Shown: positions 1-8,678, numbered from the stretch's first letter. The stretch: 64,000 bases of DNA from JAQVXR01 sp050945755 (GCA_050945755.1 JBMNTN010000001.1:1-64000); one strand, 5' to 3'. Numbers and translations are program-made. Notes: generated by a model not told the origin, from the letters alone.

Positions 1-63
1 ATTCTCACTAATAATATGGAAAATTAAAGTAAGGTTTCATATCATATACCAAATTAGTTTATT

Positions 64-666
64 CTATCGATACAAATGGTACCGGTAAATATACTCCTCG
101 ACTGGCTCAGGCAAAAGATATTTTATTGGTCGGTTTTCGACTACTCTCCGCCTGATGTCAGTGGAGGATATGGCCAATGCCGGCACTTCCATAAATACAA
201 TCTTTGCTGCAAAGTGTTCCGGCAGACTGTTAATATCATGCAGATGAAAACCCGGCCTTGTCGCAGCAATAAACTGACACTTTTCCATTAACTGATCAAC
301 ATGTTTCCAAGTAAGTATTTCCAGAATAGCGTCTGCACCAGTAATAAAGTATAGTTCAATATCATTGCCATAATAGTCATAAAAAGCATTAACTGTATCA
401 ATTGCATAGGAAAAACCCGGCCTGTCTATTTCTACTCGGGACACCTCAAAGAACGAGTTGCTGGCTATAGCGAGGCTGGTCATGTCAAACCTATCCTCAG
501 AAGGAGTAATGTTTTTTTCCCTCTTATGGGGTGGTCTTCCTGAAGGAACAAACACTACTTTGTCCAGGTTAAAACCACATCTAGCCGCCTCCGCTGTCAC
601 CAAGTGCCCGTAATGAATTGGATCAAACGTTCCTCCCATAACAGCCAGTTTTAACTGCTTTAACAT
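64..666 (-). CDS. nadD: nicotinate-nucleotide adenylyltransferase
   Basis: This enzyme adenylylates nicotinate mononucleotide with ATP to give deamido-NAD in the cytoplasmic NAD pathway. The N-terminus carries the nucleotidyltransferase signature GGTFDPIHYGHL at residues 11-22, and the C-terminal part has the second signature ISSTDIRRR near residue 166. The 200-aa length is normal for the family. The ATG has a GAGGAGAAT ribosome site a few bases upstream. It follows obgE and yhbY in transcription order, a common Clostridia arrangement in which ribosome-assembly genes precede nadD. A TTGACA box lies upstream near 745 on the minus strand, but its -10 partner is poor. The downstream gene is outside the window. 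Confidence 0.95.
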   Translation of the reverse strand: MLKQLKLAVMGGTFDPIHYGHLVTAEAARCGFNLDKVVFVPSGRPPHKREKNITPSEDRFDMTSLAIASNSFFEVSRVEIDRPGFSYAIDTVNAFYDYYGNDIELYFITGADAILEILTWKHVDQLMEKCQFIAATRPGFHLHDINSLPEHFAAKIVFMEVPALAISSTDIRRRVVENRPIKYLLPEPVEEYIYRYHLYR

Positions 667-792
667 GAACCTATTCTCCTCGCATAATTAAAGTAATTAA
701 CTACTCCGTTCGTCTTTACTTTAACCGCACTCTCCTTTTGTTGTCAATATGATAAAACACTGTTTGCCAAAATTTAAATAATCTGATTCTTC

Positions 793-811
793 AAAAGCCC
801 TTGGTTAGGGC
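793..811 (-). terminator. weak terminator after yhbY
   Basis: The minus strand has a 5-bp stem GCCCT/AGGGC with a 5-nt loop overlapping the yhbY stop, followed by TTTT. The stem is short, so termination may be partial and nadD may be reached by read-through. Confidence 0.45.
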
Positions 812-1095
812 AATTCCAACTTCGGCTTCTTTTCAGACCGCTTATAAAAAATGATATTTCTCCCCACAGTCTGTACAACTTCACACCCGACAACTTGGCT
901 AATAGCTATTGCCGCCTCTCGCGGATTCTCCTCACTGTTATTTAAAACTCGAACCTTAATCAATTCTCTGGCTTCCAAAGCATCATCCAACTGCTTAAAC
1001 AGGTTATCGTTCAAGCCGCCTTTGCCAATTTGAAAAATAGGGTCAAGCTGTGTTCCCAGCGCCCTTAAGAATCTTTTTTGCTTTCCCGTCAGCAT
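805..1095 (-). CDS. yhbY: YhbY/CRS1-type RNA-binding ribosome assembly factor
   Basis: This is a small single-domain CRM (CRS1-YhbY) RNA-binding protein that associates with pre-50S ribosomal particles. The family start MLTGKQKRFLRALG is at 1095 and gives 96 aa, the usual length. The frame stays open upstream to 1281, but that extension runs through a terminator hairpin and a promoter and overlaps the neighbouring gene, so I reject it. The conserved GKGGL motif is present near residue 26. The ATG lacks a close Shine-Dalgarno site; a GGTGAGGTGA lies about 20 nt upstream, so an in-frame GTG nearer to it is an alternative start. An extended -10 promoter lies between this gene and the small Cys-rich gene upstream. 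Confidence 0.85.
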   Translation of the reverse strand: MLTGKQKRFLRALGTQLDPIFQIGKGGLNDNLFKQLDDALEARELIKVRVLNNSEENPREAAIAISQVVGCEVVQTVGRNIIFYKRSEKKPKLELP

Positions 1096-1152
1096 CGTAT
1101 ATCCGGCTTTGAGGCCGATCTTCACCTCACCTTTCGTTCCATGTTTCAAGTT

Positions 1153-1181
1153 ATTATACCATACACCTAATCTTCCGAAAA
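1153..1181 (-). promoter_or_regulatory. probable sigma-A promoter for yhbY
   Basis: The minus strand carries a perfect TATAAT (1153-1158) preceded by TG one base upstream, an extended -10. The -35 candidate TTTTCG at 17-bp spacing is weak, which is typical of extended -10 promoters. It lies just downstream of a terminator. Confidence 0.6.
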
Positions 1182-1202
1182 CAAGATAAACTAAGATCAA
1201 AA

Positions 1203-1225
1203 AACAGGCCCTTTCAGGCCTGCTC
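1203..1225 (-). terminator. rho-independent terminator
   Basis: The minus strand has CAGGCC/GGCCTG with a TGAAAG loop followed by six T. It closes the transcript of the small Cys-rich gene and separates it from yhbY. Confidence 0.8.
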
Positions 1226-1228
1226 ATT

Positions 1229-1426
1229 TTAACCAATTTTCTCGATATCATTCTGCCGAATTTTCCGGCGCCTTTTTTCATATTCGGGAGAACCTTTTTT
1301 CCACCCCCGGTAAGGCTTCTGCCTCTCTATAGTTACGGTCCCCTCCCCAAACACAAAATCATTTTTGGCTGGGCAGTAATACATTGCTTCACCTTGTTTA
1401 CAATTTCCACAATCGAAGCAACTCAT
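1229..1426 (-). CDS. small Cys-rich protein of unknown function
   Basis: This encodes 65 aa. The N-terminal third has four cysteines arranged as C-x2-C-x2-C and a later C (MSCFDCGNCKQ, then YYC), suggesting a metal site. The C-terminal half is strongly basic, with the run KRRRKIRQ. It sits 36 bp after obgE and is followed directly by a strong terminator, which argues that it is a real gene rather than a chance frame. I recognise no family and assign no function. The position among ribosome-assembly genes hints at an RNA or ribosome link, but this is only inference. Confidence 0.65.
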   Translation of the reverse strand: MSCFDCGNCKQGEAMYYCPAKNDFVFGEGTVTIERQKPYRGWKKGSPEYEKRRRKIRQNDIEKIG

Positions 1427-1462
1427 GGTAAAATTTTACCCCCGTTCAAAAGAATTATATGA

Positions 1463-2737
1463 TTATTCCGAATAATCGAATTCTATGCCTTCAATCTGTA
1501 TTACGTCACCAGCCTTTGCTCCTTTCTCCCGTAGCGCTTGATCCAAGCCGATATTTTTGAAAATTTTTTGCATACGCCTCACAGCTGCTTCATTATTGAA
1601 ATCCGTCATAGCAACCAGGCGCTTTATTTCTTCGCCAGACACAACAAATAATCCTTTTTCCTTTTCAACTATCTGATATTTTTCTTTAGGGACAACCCGG
1701 ACATACTTTATTTCCTGCTCTGGCGGTTTTGGCAAAGTTTTTTCGGAAGCGCAGACCATCTGATAAACCCGCTGAATTAATTTATCCAGTCCTTGACCGG
1801 TAGCTGCACTTATGGGATAAATTTCGTACTCATCCCCGATATGTCCTCTTAGTTCTTCTAACTGCTTCTGTGTTCCGGGAATATCCATTTTATTAGCAGC
1901 CACAACTTGCGGGCGGTCCGCCAGATCCTCACGATATTTTTTCAGCTCTTGGTTGATAGTAATAAAATCATTCCAAGGGTCTCTGCCTGTTTGTTCCGAC
2001 ATATCCAAAACGTGAATCAACACCTTAGTACGCTCCAAATGACGTAAAAAATGGTGTCCTAATCCCGCTCCCTGATGGGCTCCTTCAATTAAACCAGGAA
2101 TATCAGCCAAAACAAAACTGCTTTCTTCATCAATCCTAACTACCCCTAGATTCGGCGTTAATGTAGTAAATGGATAATCAGCAATCTTAGGTTTGGCAGC
2201 GGAAACTTTGGAAATAATCGTGGATTTACCCACATTTGGGAAACCCAGCAATCCAACATCAGCGAGAAGTTTTAGTTCCAAGCGAATCCATCTCTCTTCC
2301 CCGGGTTCACCATTTTCCGCCAAGGTTGGTATTCGATTTTTCGCAGAAGCAAAACGGGTATTACCCCTGCCTCCCCGCCCTCCTTTGGCAACTATTGCCT
2401 GCTGTCCGTGTTCGGTCAGATCTGCCAGTACTTGGTCGGTTTCACTATCTTTAATTATTGTACCCACAGGAATCTTTAAAACAAGGTTATCCCCGCTTTT
2501 CCCGTGCATGCCTTTCCCCTGACCGTGCTGCCCTCTTGTCGCCCGGTAATGCTGCCTATATTTAAAATCAATTAATGTGCGCAATCCTTCATCCGCAATA
2601 AAAACTACATCGCCGCCATTTCCTCCGTCCCCTCCGGCAGGCCCCCCTTCCGGAACATACTTTTCCCTTCTGAAAGCAACGATCCCGTTACCGCCGTCTC
2701 CGCCCTTAACATACACCTTTGCCCGGTCAACAAACAT
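1463..2737 (-). CDS. obgE: Obg family GTPase
   Basis: This essential GTPase acts in 50S ribosome maturation and, in spore formers, links to stress and sporulation signalling. Domains in order: glycine-rich Obg fold (residues 1-158, GGDGGNGG repeats); G domain with P-loop GFPNVGKST at 165-173, DIPG switch and NKMD near 282; and an OCT-type C-terminal domain (about 345-424). The length of 424 aa is typical. It follows the Spo0B-like gene, matching the classical rplU-rpmA-spo0B-obg order of Firmicutes, and precedes the Cys-rich gene, yhbY and nadD. Confidence 0.97.
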   Translation of the reverse strand: MFVDRAKVYVKGGDGGNGIVAFRREKYVPEGGPAGGDGGNGGDVVFIADEGLRTLIDFKYRQHYRATRGQHGQGKGMHGKSGDNLVLKIPVGTIIKDSETDQVLADLTEHGQQAIVAKGGRGGRGNTRFASAKNRIPTLAENGEPGEERWIRLELKLLADVGLLGFPNVGKSTIISKVSAAKPKIADYPFTTLTPNLGVVRIDEESSFVLADIPGLIEGAHQGAGLGHHFLRHLERTKVLIHVLDMSEQTGRDPWNDFITINQELKKYREDLADRPQVVAANKMDIPGTQKQLEELRGHIGDEYEIYPISAATGQGLDKLIQRVYQMVCASEKTLPKPPEQEIKYVRVVPKEKYQIVEKEKGLFVVSGEEIKRLVAMTDFNNEAAVRRMQKIFKNIGLDQALREKGAKAGDVIQIEGIEFDYSE

Positions 2738-2792
2738 TTTGAACTCCTTATTTACAGCTTCTGATATTATTATATTCTCGATAATTTTTCTG

Positions 2793-3359
2793 TCAATTAT
2801 TCTTTGGTATAGATAAAATGATCGCTGTTAAACCCGGCGGTTGGTTAATGGAGAGGCTGCCATATATGTTCCCGGCCAGCTCCTGTTTTTTTCTTAAAGA
2901 CCTGTAAAGACTGCCATAAGCAAGAATCGGTGCCATTGTCAACTCCCATTGAGACTCCTGAAAGTCCTCTTTATATGTCACCTTAAGCCAGTTTTCTTCT
3001 TGTTTTAGCCTAGCAATATAATCAATGGTTGTATTTAACATCAAATAAAAAAAGTCTATCGTTTCCTGTCGATAATATCGACAGGAGGGCGCCGGCGGTT
3101 CTATATTAAAGCATAAATTCACCCCAAGATTTCTACTCTTTTGTAAAGCTATGAGAAGTAAAATGGACAAGTAAGAATTATCCAGCTTGGTAATGGGGCC
3201 AACTTCCAATAAATTAGATGTTACCTGTCTTAAGTAATTTAAAGCCTTATCCCTTTTTTCCAGTTGTAAATTCCCCATGATTACTTGGAGATGGTTCAGG
3301 TAATCATGTTTTTGGTCTCTAATTAATTTGACCATATCATCATATATGTACCGTTCCAT
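2793..3359 (-). CDS. Spo0B-like histidine phosphotransferase
   Basis: This is a 188-aa protein with an N-terminal Spo0B-type four-helix dimerisation region. The motif RDQKHDYLNHLQVIMG (about residues 16-31) contains the His expected to accept phosphate in Spo0B or sensor-kinase relatives. The C-terminal half is a degenerate ATPase-like fold with no kinase N-box, which suits a phosphotransferase. I use the ATG at 3359 because of the ribosome site GGGGGTG eight bases upstream; an upstream in-frame codon at 3392 is less likely. The place between rpmA and obgE is the canonical spo0B position. It may feed the Spo0A phosphorelay (inference). Confidence 0.75.
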   Translation of the reverse strand: MERYIYDDMVKLIRDQKHDYLNHLQVIMGNLQLEKRDKALNYLRQVTSNLLEVGPITKLDNSYLSILLLIALQKSRNLGVNLCFNIEPPAPSCRYYRQETIDFFYLMLNTTIDYIARLKQEENWLKVTYKEDFQESQWELTMAPILAYGSLYRSLRKKQELAGNIYGSLSINQPPGLTAIILSIPKNN

Positions 3360-3490
3360 TTCCACACCCCCTTTGTTGTTATTATTCTGCAAATTCTGTC
3401 ATAATCCTTTTTCCGCAAACTATTTCTCTAAAGGATTGCAAAAATTTAATTAAATCCCTCATAGTCCAATAATTTACATTACAAATAAAA

Positions 3491-3516
3491 TAAAAAACCG
3501 GGGGCTCTCCCCGGTT
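3491..3516 (-). terminator. rho-independent terminator after rpmA
   Basis: The minus strand has an 8-bp stem AACCGGGG/CCCCGGTT followed by T6, immediately after the rpmA stop. It separates the ribosomal protein pair from the spo0B-like and obgE genes. Confidence 0.85.
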
Positions 3517-3522
3517 CATTTC

Positions 3523-3789
3523 TTAACCAACAGCTACTTCGGAATAAACGCTAACCTGTTTTTTCGTTTGGTTTTTGCGTTCAAATTTTACATATCCATT
3601 CACCATGGCAAATAAGGTATCATCCTTACCCAACCCAACATTAATTCCAGGGTGGAATTTGGTACCTCTCTGGCGAACGAGGATACTGCCTGCAGTTACG
3701 TATTGACCATCATGACGTTTTAATCCAAGCCGTTTTGATTCACTGTCCCGACCGTTCCTTGAACTACCACCGGCCTTTTTGTGCGCCAT
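3523..3789 (-). CDS. rpmA: 50S ribosomal protein L27
   Basis: L27 sits near the peptidyl-transferase centre. The sequence opens directly with MAHKKAGGSSRNGRDSESK, the mature form, and is 88 aa long. Many Firmicutes L27 proteins carry a short N-terminal extension that the Prp protease (ysxB product) removes. Here there is no extension, and only 20 bp separate rplU and rpmA, so prp is absent from its usual position. The ribosome site is GGAGGTGG just ahead of the ATG. It is cotranscribed with rplU. Confidence 0.97.
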   Translation of the reverse strand: MAHKKAGGSSRNGRDSESKRLGLKRHDGQYVTAGSILVRQRGTKFHPGINVGLGKDDTLFAMVNGYVKFERKNQTKKQVSVYSEVAVG

Positions 3790-3809
3790 AATATCCCACC
3801 TCCTTGTAA

Positions 3810-4121
3810 TTACGCTTCAATTTTTTCTACTTGTACCTTTGTAAAGGGCTGACGATGCCCTTGTTTTTTTCGGATATTTTTCTTTGCTTTATACTTGAAC
3901 ACAATTATCTTCTTACCTTTACCATGTTCAAGAACCTTTAACACAACCTTTGCTCCGGGAACTACAGGTGACCCGACTGACATAGCCCCATCTTTATTTA
4001 CGGCAAGAACTTTTTCGATCTCTACTGTCTGTTCAGGCTCAACGGGTAATTTTTCCACCCGTAATACGTCGCCTTCGGCAACCTTATATTGCTTGCCTCC
4101 GGTTTCAATAATGGCGTACAT
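3810..4121 (-). CDS. rplU: 50S ribosomal protein L21
   Basis: L21 is a 23S rRNA-binding protein. The start at 4121 gives 103 aa beginning MYAIIETGGKQYKV, the family N-terminus, with an AGGAGGTG ribosome site. An upstream in-frame extension to 4208 is rejected because it covers the leader and has no ribosome site. The C-terminal basic KKNIRKKQGHRQPFT motif is conserved. A consensus promoter and a structured leader precede it. Confidence 0.96.
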   Translation of the reverse strand: MYAIIETGGKQYKVAEGDVLRVEKLPVEPEQTVEIEKVLAVNKDGAMSVGSPVVPGAKVVLKVLEHGKGKKIIVFKYKAKKNIRKKQGHRQPFTKVQVEKIEA

Positions 4122-4206
4122 GTTGCACCTCCTCGCGTCAAATACTCGCCCTAAACAGGTGGCATAGAGCACTTTCAACCTTTCAGGTGCGGTTTTAAAA
4201 CACAAC
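4122..4206 (-). promoter_or_regulatory. probable L21 leader RNA
   Basis: The roughly 85-nt 5' untranslated region between the promoter and rplU can pair CACCTG/CAGGTG-type segments and ends in GGGCGAGTATT-TGACGCGAGGAGGTG ahead of the start codon. Known Firmicutes rplU leaders autoregulate ribosomal protein synthesis. I base this on position and general appearance, not on a covariance match. Confidence 0.45.
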
Positions 4207-4212
4207 AAACTG

Positions 4213-4241
4213 ATTGTAGCAAAATCCCATTATTTTGTCAA
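4213..4241 (-). promoter_or_regulatory. sigma-A promoter for rplU-rpmA
   Basis: The minus strand has TTGACA (4236-4241), a 17-bp spacer and TACAAT (4213-4218). The -35 box overlaps the last codons of the upstream rng gene. Confidence 0.85.
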
Positions 4242-5926
4242 GGAACGTCAACCACACAGGCCTTGGCATAGGTCCGAAAAACCTTTGTCACTTCCACCCA
4301 AATTTCTTGGCCTAAAAGCGCCCCCCCACCATCTACATCAATCACAAAGCCATCCACCCGGGCAATGCCGTCAGAGTTATGTCCGGAATGGGGCTCCTCT
4401 ACTTTTACTTTAATCCTGTCTCCTACTTTAACAGGAAACGCTTGTTTTTCCGTTGTCTCCAGATCGTAGGCAGGCCTAACCATAGTTTCCTCCATGCGCA
4501 AGCCGGCTGACCCCTTAATAATGATCCGTTTACCGGTCCTCTGCTCCAGGCCTCGCAGGTTATGGCCGCCTGATCCAATCAGATAAGCCGCAACTGCCGG
4601 ATTAGCCTCAACCAGAATAGCCGGAGCTCCTGAGGTTTCACTGATTGATAGTATTTCTTTTTTAGCCCAGAGACTGACACTTTCCTCAGAAAGCACTTTT
4701 CCTTTGCCGTCACAGAACGGACAATCTTTTTGAAGCACATGAGCCAAGCCTTGACCTACTTTCTTTCTGGTCATCTCCAAGAGACCCAGCTGGGTAAATC
4801 CTAAAATATTAGTTTTTGTTTTGTCCTTTTTTAATTCATTTTCTAACGAATCCAGTACCAGAGCACGGTGCTGGGGAATATCCATATCGATAAAATCAAT
4901 AATGATAATACCGCCGATGTTACGGACCCTAAGCTGACGGGCAATCTCTACCGTAGCTTCCAGATTTGTCTTCAAAACAGTATCTGCCAGATTTGTAGTT
5001 CCTACATACTTTCCGGTATTAACATCGATAGCGGTGAGAGCTTCCATCTGATCTAAAATCAAATAACCGCCACACTTCAACCAAACCTTGCGCTTTAAAG
5101 CCTTTTCCATTTGACCCGGAATATCATAGATAAAGAAAATATCCTTAACATCCCGAATTGCCACCCGGTTCTTTAAACCAGGCGCAGTCAGGTCTAAAAT
5201 ATCGGCAACCTTTTCGTAATTCTCTTTAGAGTTAACCAATACCCGATCCACATTTTCGGTAAAAATATCTCTGATTACCCGTTGGACCAGTTCTAAATCT
5301 TTATGAATCAGCTGAGGAGCTGATCCATGGGCCGCCCTATTTTGAATTTTTTTCCACAAACGGGTAAGCATTTTTATGTCAATGGCAATTTCCTCTGCAG
5401 ACATTCCTTCGGCAACTGTCCGGACAATAAGACCCATTCCTTGTGGTTTTAGTTCCTCGGCAATGCTTTTGAGCCGCTTACGTTCCGACTCTATTTCAAT
5501 CCTCCGGGAAATACCGATATAATCCACTGTCGGCATCAGCACCACATAACGCCCGGGCAACGTGAGATGTGTAGTTACCCTGGCTCCCTTTGTCCCCACC
5601 GGTTCTTTCGCAATCTGAACCAGTACTTCCTGGCCTTGCTTGAGGACTTCCCCAATAGAATAAGGGTGATGTTCCTCCTCATCCTCTTCCCAAAGGCGTT
5701 GGGGGATCGCTTCCTCCACATAGAGAAAACTATTCTTCTCCAAGCCAATATCAACAAAGGCTGCTTGCATCCCCGGCAGAACATTTTCCACCAAACCTTT
5801 GTATATATTGCCGGCAAGTCGCTGACTGCCTGCCCTTTCCAAGTAAATTTCTACAAGCTGCTGGTCTTCTACCACAGCTACAGCAGTTTCTTCCGGTTCC
5901 ACTTTAATCAGTATTTCTTTATACAC
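4238..5926 (-). CDS. rng: ribonuclease G/E family protein with C-terminal TRAM-like domain
   Basis: This is an RNase E/G endoribonuclease for rRNA and mRNA processing, about 562 aa. An S1 RNA-binding domain lies near residues 37-125, the Mg-binding catalytic segment contains DVNTGKYVG, and the Zn-link is CPFCDGKG. The last ~65 residues (VKVGDRIKVKVEE... DGFVIDVDGG) look like a TRAM RNA-binding domain, beyond the minimal RNase G core. I chose the GTG at 5926 because GGATGTG sits six bases upstream; an ATG at 5935 has no usable ribosome site. It ends inside the rplU promoter and follows the radical-SAM-linked gene. Confidence 0.9.
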   Translation of the reverse strand: MYKEILIKVEPEETAVAVVEDQQLVEIYLERAGSQRLAGNIYKGLVENVLPGMQAAFVDIGLEKNSFLYVEEAIPQRLWEEDEEEHHPYSIGEVLKQGQEVLVQIAKEPVGTKGARVTTHLTLPGRYVVLMPTVDYIGISRRIEIESERKRLKSIAEELKPQGMGLIVRTVAEGMSAEEIAIDIKMLTRLWKKIQNRAAHGSAPQLIHKDLELVQRVIRDIFTENVDRVLVNSKENYEKVADILDLTAPGLKNRVAIRDVKDIFFIYDIPGQMEKALKRKVWLKCGGYLILDQMEALTAIDVNTGKYVGTTNLADTVLKTNLEATVEIARQLRVRNIGGIIIIDFIDMDIPQHRALVLDSLENELKKDKTKTNILGFTQLGLLEMTRKKVGQGLAHVLQKDCPFCDGKGKVLSEESVSLWAKKEILSISETSGAPAILVEANPAVAAYLIGSGGHNLRGLEQRTGKRIIIKGSAGLRMEETMVRPAYDLETTEKQAFPVKVGDRIKVKVEEPHSGHNSDGIARVDGFVIDVDGGGALLGQEIWVEVTKVFRTYAKACVVDVP

Positions 5927-5992
5927 GGAAAACACATCCCAATGAAAATTCTTTTGTTTGCTTTCCCAACATAATTTCTATCATCGAAATAA

Positions 5993-6667
5993 TTATAAGG
6001 GTAATAATTTCACGCCGTCCGGCAGCCGCTTAAAAAGCCCTGTTCGCACTATTTCTGTTACCTCACAGCCGTTGATACCTAAACTGTCAATTACTTCACC
6101 CGGTTTTACATTCCCCGCGCTTCCGGTCATAACCTCCATTTCCACCACAGCCCCATCTTCCACAGGGCAGGCAGAAAGCGCCCAAATACCGGGTCTGATA
6201 TCATACTGTTTAGTTCCTTTTGGGGATTGACGCACCACAATAATTTCTTTTTTCCCAAAAATGTCCTTTACCCGGTTGTTCAATTCTACTTTAGTTAACG
6301 GCGGACTGAATACTGTCGTTAACCGATAAGTGGCACAATTAATCAAGGCATTTAAGGCACCGGTACCCCGGGGGATTTCTCCCACCTTTTGAATTGACAA
6401 CCCCAAAGGGCACTGCTCTTGAAATCGTTTTTGGAACTCCCGAGGAACAACATACTCTTTTAACTCTACATCAAAATACTCACACCTGCTTACCATTCCC
6501 ACCGGACGAGGAGGACCAAAAGCAATTAAGGGATGAGGGTTAAAACCCTGAGAAAAGGCCACGGGAATCTCTGCCCGTCTTAACGCTTTCCCGACAATTC
6601 TCAATGTATCAAGATGGGAAAGAAACCTTAGACTCCCCTCGATTGCTAAGCAGGAACGTAAAATCAT
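5993..6667 (-). CDS. radical-SAM-linked DUF2344 protein (TIGR03936 type)
   Basis: This 224-aa protein resembles the DUF2344 family that occurs next to, or fused with, the TIGR03960-type radical SAM protein. It has the typical opening EGSLRFLSHLDTLR and the segment FSQGFNPHPLIAFG. The ATG at 6667 is 8 bp after the stop of the radical SAM gene, and AGAGGTGA spanning that stop supplies the ribosome site, so the two are translationally coupled. The biochemical role is not known to me; the steady linkage to rng, rplU and rpmA suggests RNA or ribosome modification (inference). Confidence 0.85.
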   Translation of the reverse strand: MILRSCLAIEGSLRFLSHLDTLRIVGKALRRAEIPVAFSQGFNPHPLIAFGPPRPVGMVSRCEYFDVELKEYVVPREFQKRFQEQCPLGLSIQKVGEIPRGTGALNALINCATYRLTTVFSPPLTKVELNNRVKDIFGKKEIIVVRQSPKGTKQYDIRPGIWALSACPVEDGAVVEMEVMTGSAGNVKPGEVIDSLGINGCEVTEIVRTGLFKRLPDGVKLLPL

Positions 6668-6675
6668 CAAAATAT

Positions 6676-8535
6676 TCACCTCTTAGTTTGCGGCTTTACT
6701 TCAAGCTGAGGGCAAACCCCACATCCATAACAAGCAGCCGATCGGCAGTCTTCTGTTGGAGTTCCTTCCCGAGCTAATTGGTATTCCCTTTCCAGCCATT
6801 TTTTTGAAACACCGGAGGATAAGTGATCCCAAGGCAAAGTTTCATCTGCTTCAAAGCGCCTATTGGCAAAAAACTCGGGTTGCAAACCACAGGTGGCAAA
6901 AGCTTCTAACCATAGTTGGTATTTAAAATGCTCGGACCAGCCATCAAACTTGCATCCCAGCAGCCAAGCCTTTTCCAGCACTGCTCCCAGACGTCGGTTG
7001 CCTCGGGCAAAGGCTGCTTCCAGAAAACTAACTTCCACTTCATGATAATGAAAAGTAACATTTTTCATTTTGCGAAATTTTTCCTTTAAATAGCGTTGCT
7101 TTTCCTGCAACGATTCCCTGGACTCCTGTCCCTCCCATTGAAAAGGCGTATGTGCTTTGGGCACAAATGAAGAAGCACTAACCGTAATTCTAATTGGTTT
7201 TTTAACATGATCCGGTTTAGCCTGTCTGCCTGCGTAAAGAATTTTTTGGGCTAAGTCCACAATTCCATCCAAATCTTCATAAGTCTCAGTAGGCAATCCA
7301 ATCATAAAATAAAGCTTAATAGAAGTCCACCCCTGGGAAAATGCGGCATAAGCCGTTTCCTTGATATTCTCTTCAGTTACTCCCTTGTTTATTACGTCTC
7401 TTAGGCGTTGCGTGCCTGCCTCGGGAGCAAAAGTAAGACCGCTTTTACGTACCTTTTGGACTTGATGAGCCAAATTAACGGAAAAAGCATCGACACGTAA
7501 GGAAGGCAAGGAAATACCCACTCCCTTTTCTTTATACCGTTCAAGCAGCCTCTTAATTAAAGATTCTACACAGGTATAATCTGCCGTACTAAGAGATGTT
7601 AAGGCTATCTCTTCATATCCTGTGGCACCAACCAATTCTTCCGCTTGGGCAAGAAGCTTATCTACATCTCGTTCCCGCACCGGTCGATAGATCACTCCCG
7701 CCTGGCAAAACCGACAACCCCTGGAACATCCTCGTAATACTTCCAGCATCACCCGGTCGTGAATCGTTTCAGTATGGGGCACCAATGTCTGATTGGGAAA
7801 AGGTGCATGATCAAAATCCTTTATCACCCGTTTTAAAACCACAGAAGGGACACCTTCTAAAACCGGTTCAATTTGCTTAATTTTTCCGTCTTGATGGTAT
7901 TTAACCTCATAAAAGTCCGGCACGTACACACCCTTTATCTGAGCAACTTCCCGTAAAAACCTGCTTTTGTCAAAAACCCTGTCTCTGTCCTTCACCGCTT
8001 TCAATAAATCAAGTATTTCTAAAATTACTTCCTCCCCTTCCCCCAGGACAAAAAAATCAATAAAGTCCGCTAAAGGTTCCGGGTTAAATGCACAGGGGCC
8101 GCCGGCCATGACAAGGGGGAAACCCTCTTTCCGCTCCCGGGATTTAATCGGTATCCCCCCAAGATCAAGCATATTGATAATATTAGTATAACTCATTTCA
8201 TACTGCAGGGTAAAACCTAATATGTCGAATTGTTTAAGAGGTCGATAGGATTCTAGGCTAAAAAGAGGTACTTTATTTTCCCTCATCAGCTTTTCCATAT
8301 CGGTCATGGGGGCAAAGGACCTTTCCATTAGAAAATCGTCTCTTGTATTCACGATGTGATACAGGATGCGCAATCCTAAATGGGACATGCCTACTTCATA
8401 TGTGTCAGGAAACAAAAAAGCTGACCTCACGGAACACCTGTCCCAATCTTTTTTGATCATATTCCACTCGTTCCCAATATATTGACTAGGCTTGACCACC
8501 TTTGGCAGTAATTTTTGTTCGATAAAAGAACGCAT
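6676..8535 (-). CDS. B12-binding-like radical SAM protein (TIGR03960 type)
   Basis: This is a 619-aa protein of the family with an N-terminal cobalamin-binding-like Rossmann region and a central radical SAM domain. The [4Fe-4S] motif is CSRGCRFC (C-x3-C-x2-C), around residue 270. The C-terminus holds a further cysteine cluster, ACYGCGVC, possibly for an auxiliary cluster. The ATG at 8535 has GGAGGAAAATA upstream and gives the family start; the frame extends to 8604 but lacks support. It is coupled to the DUF2344 gene downstream. The substrate is unknown. Confidence 0.88.
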   Translation of the reverse strand: MRSFIEQKLLPKVVKPSQYIGNEWNMIKKDWDRCSVRSAFLFPDTYEVGMSHLGLRILYHIVNTRDDFLMERSFAPMTDMEKLMRENKVPLFSLESYRPLKQFDILGFTLQYEMSYTNIINMLDLGGIPIKSRERKEGFPLVMAGGPCAFNPEPLADFIDFFVLGEGEEVILEILDLLKAVKDRDRVFDKSRFLREVAQIKGVYVPDFYEVKYHQDGKIKQIEPVLEGVPSVVLKRVIKDFDHAPFPNQTLVPHTETIHDRVMLEVLRGCSRGCRFCQAGVIYRPVRERDVDKLLAQAEELVGATGYEEIALTSLSTADYTCVESLIKRLLERYKEKGVGISLPSLRVDAFSVNLAHQVQKVRKSGLTFAPEAGTQRLRDVINKGVTEENIKETAYAAFSQGWTSIKLYFMIGLPTETYEDLDGIVDLAQKILYAGRQAKPDHVKKPIRITVSASSFVPKAHTPFQWEGQESRESLQEKQRYLKEKFRKMKNVTFHYHEVEVSFLEAAFARGNRRLGAVLEKAWLLGCKFDGWSEHFKYQLWLEAFATCGLQPEFFANRRFEADETLPWDHLSSGVSKKWLEREYQLAREGTPTEDCRSAACYGCGVCPQLEVKPQTKR

Positions 8536-8678
8536 TATTTTCCTCCAAAAAAATATCCTATTATTAGTATGACACATTTTATTTTCCCAAAGCACAAACT
8601 TCAATACGAACTAAAAAATTTCTATTTTCATTAAAAATTTCAACACTCCGGGAACAAATTCCTCCCCCGCAACAAGAT

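Noticed and set aside
1096..1281. Long form of YhbY
   Set aside because: It crosses a terminator and a promoter and overlaps the small Cys-rich gene; the known family start is MLTGKQ.
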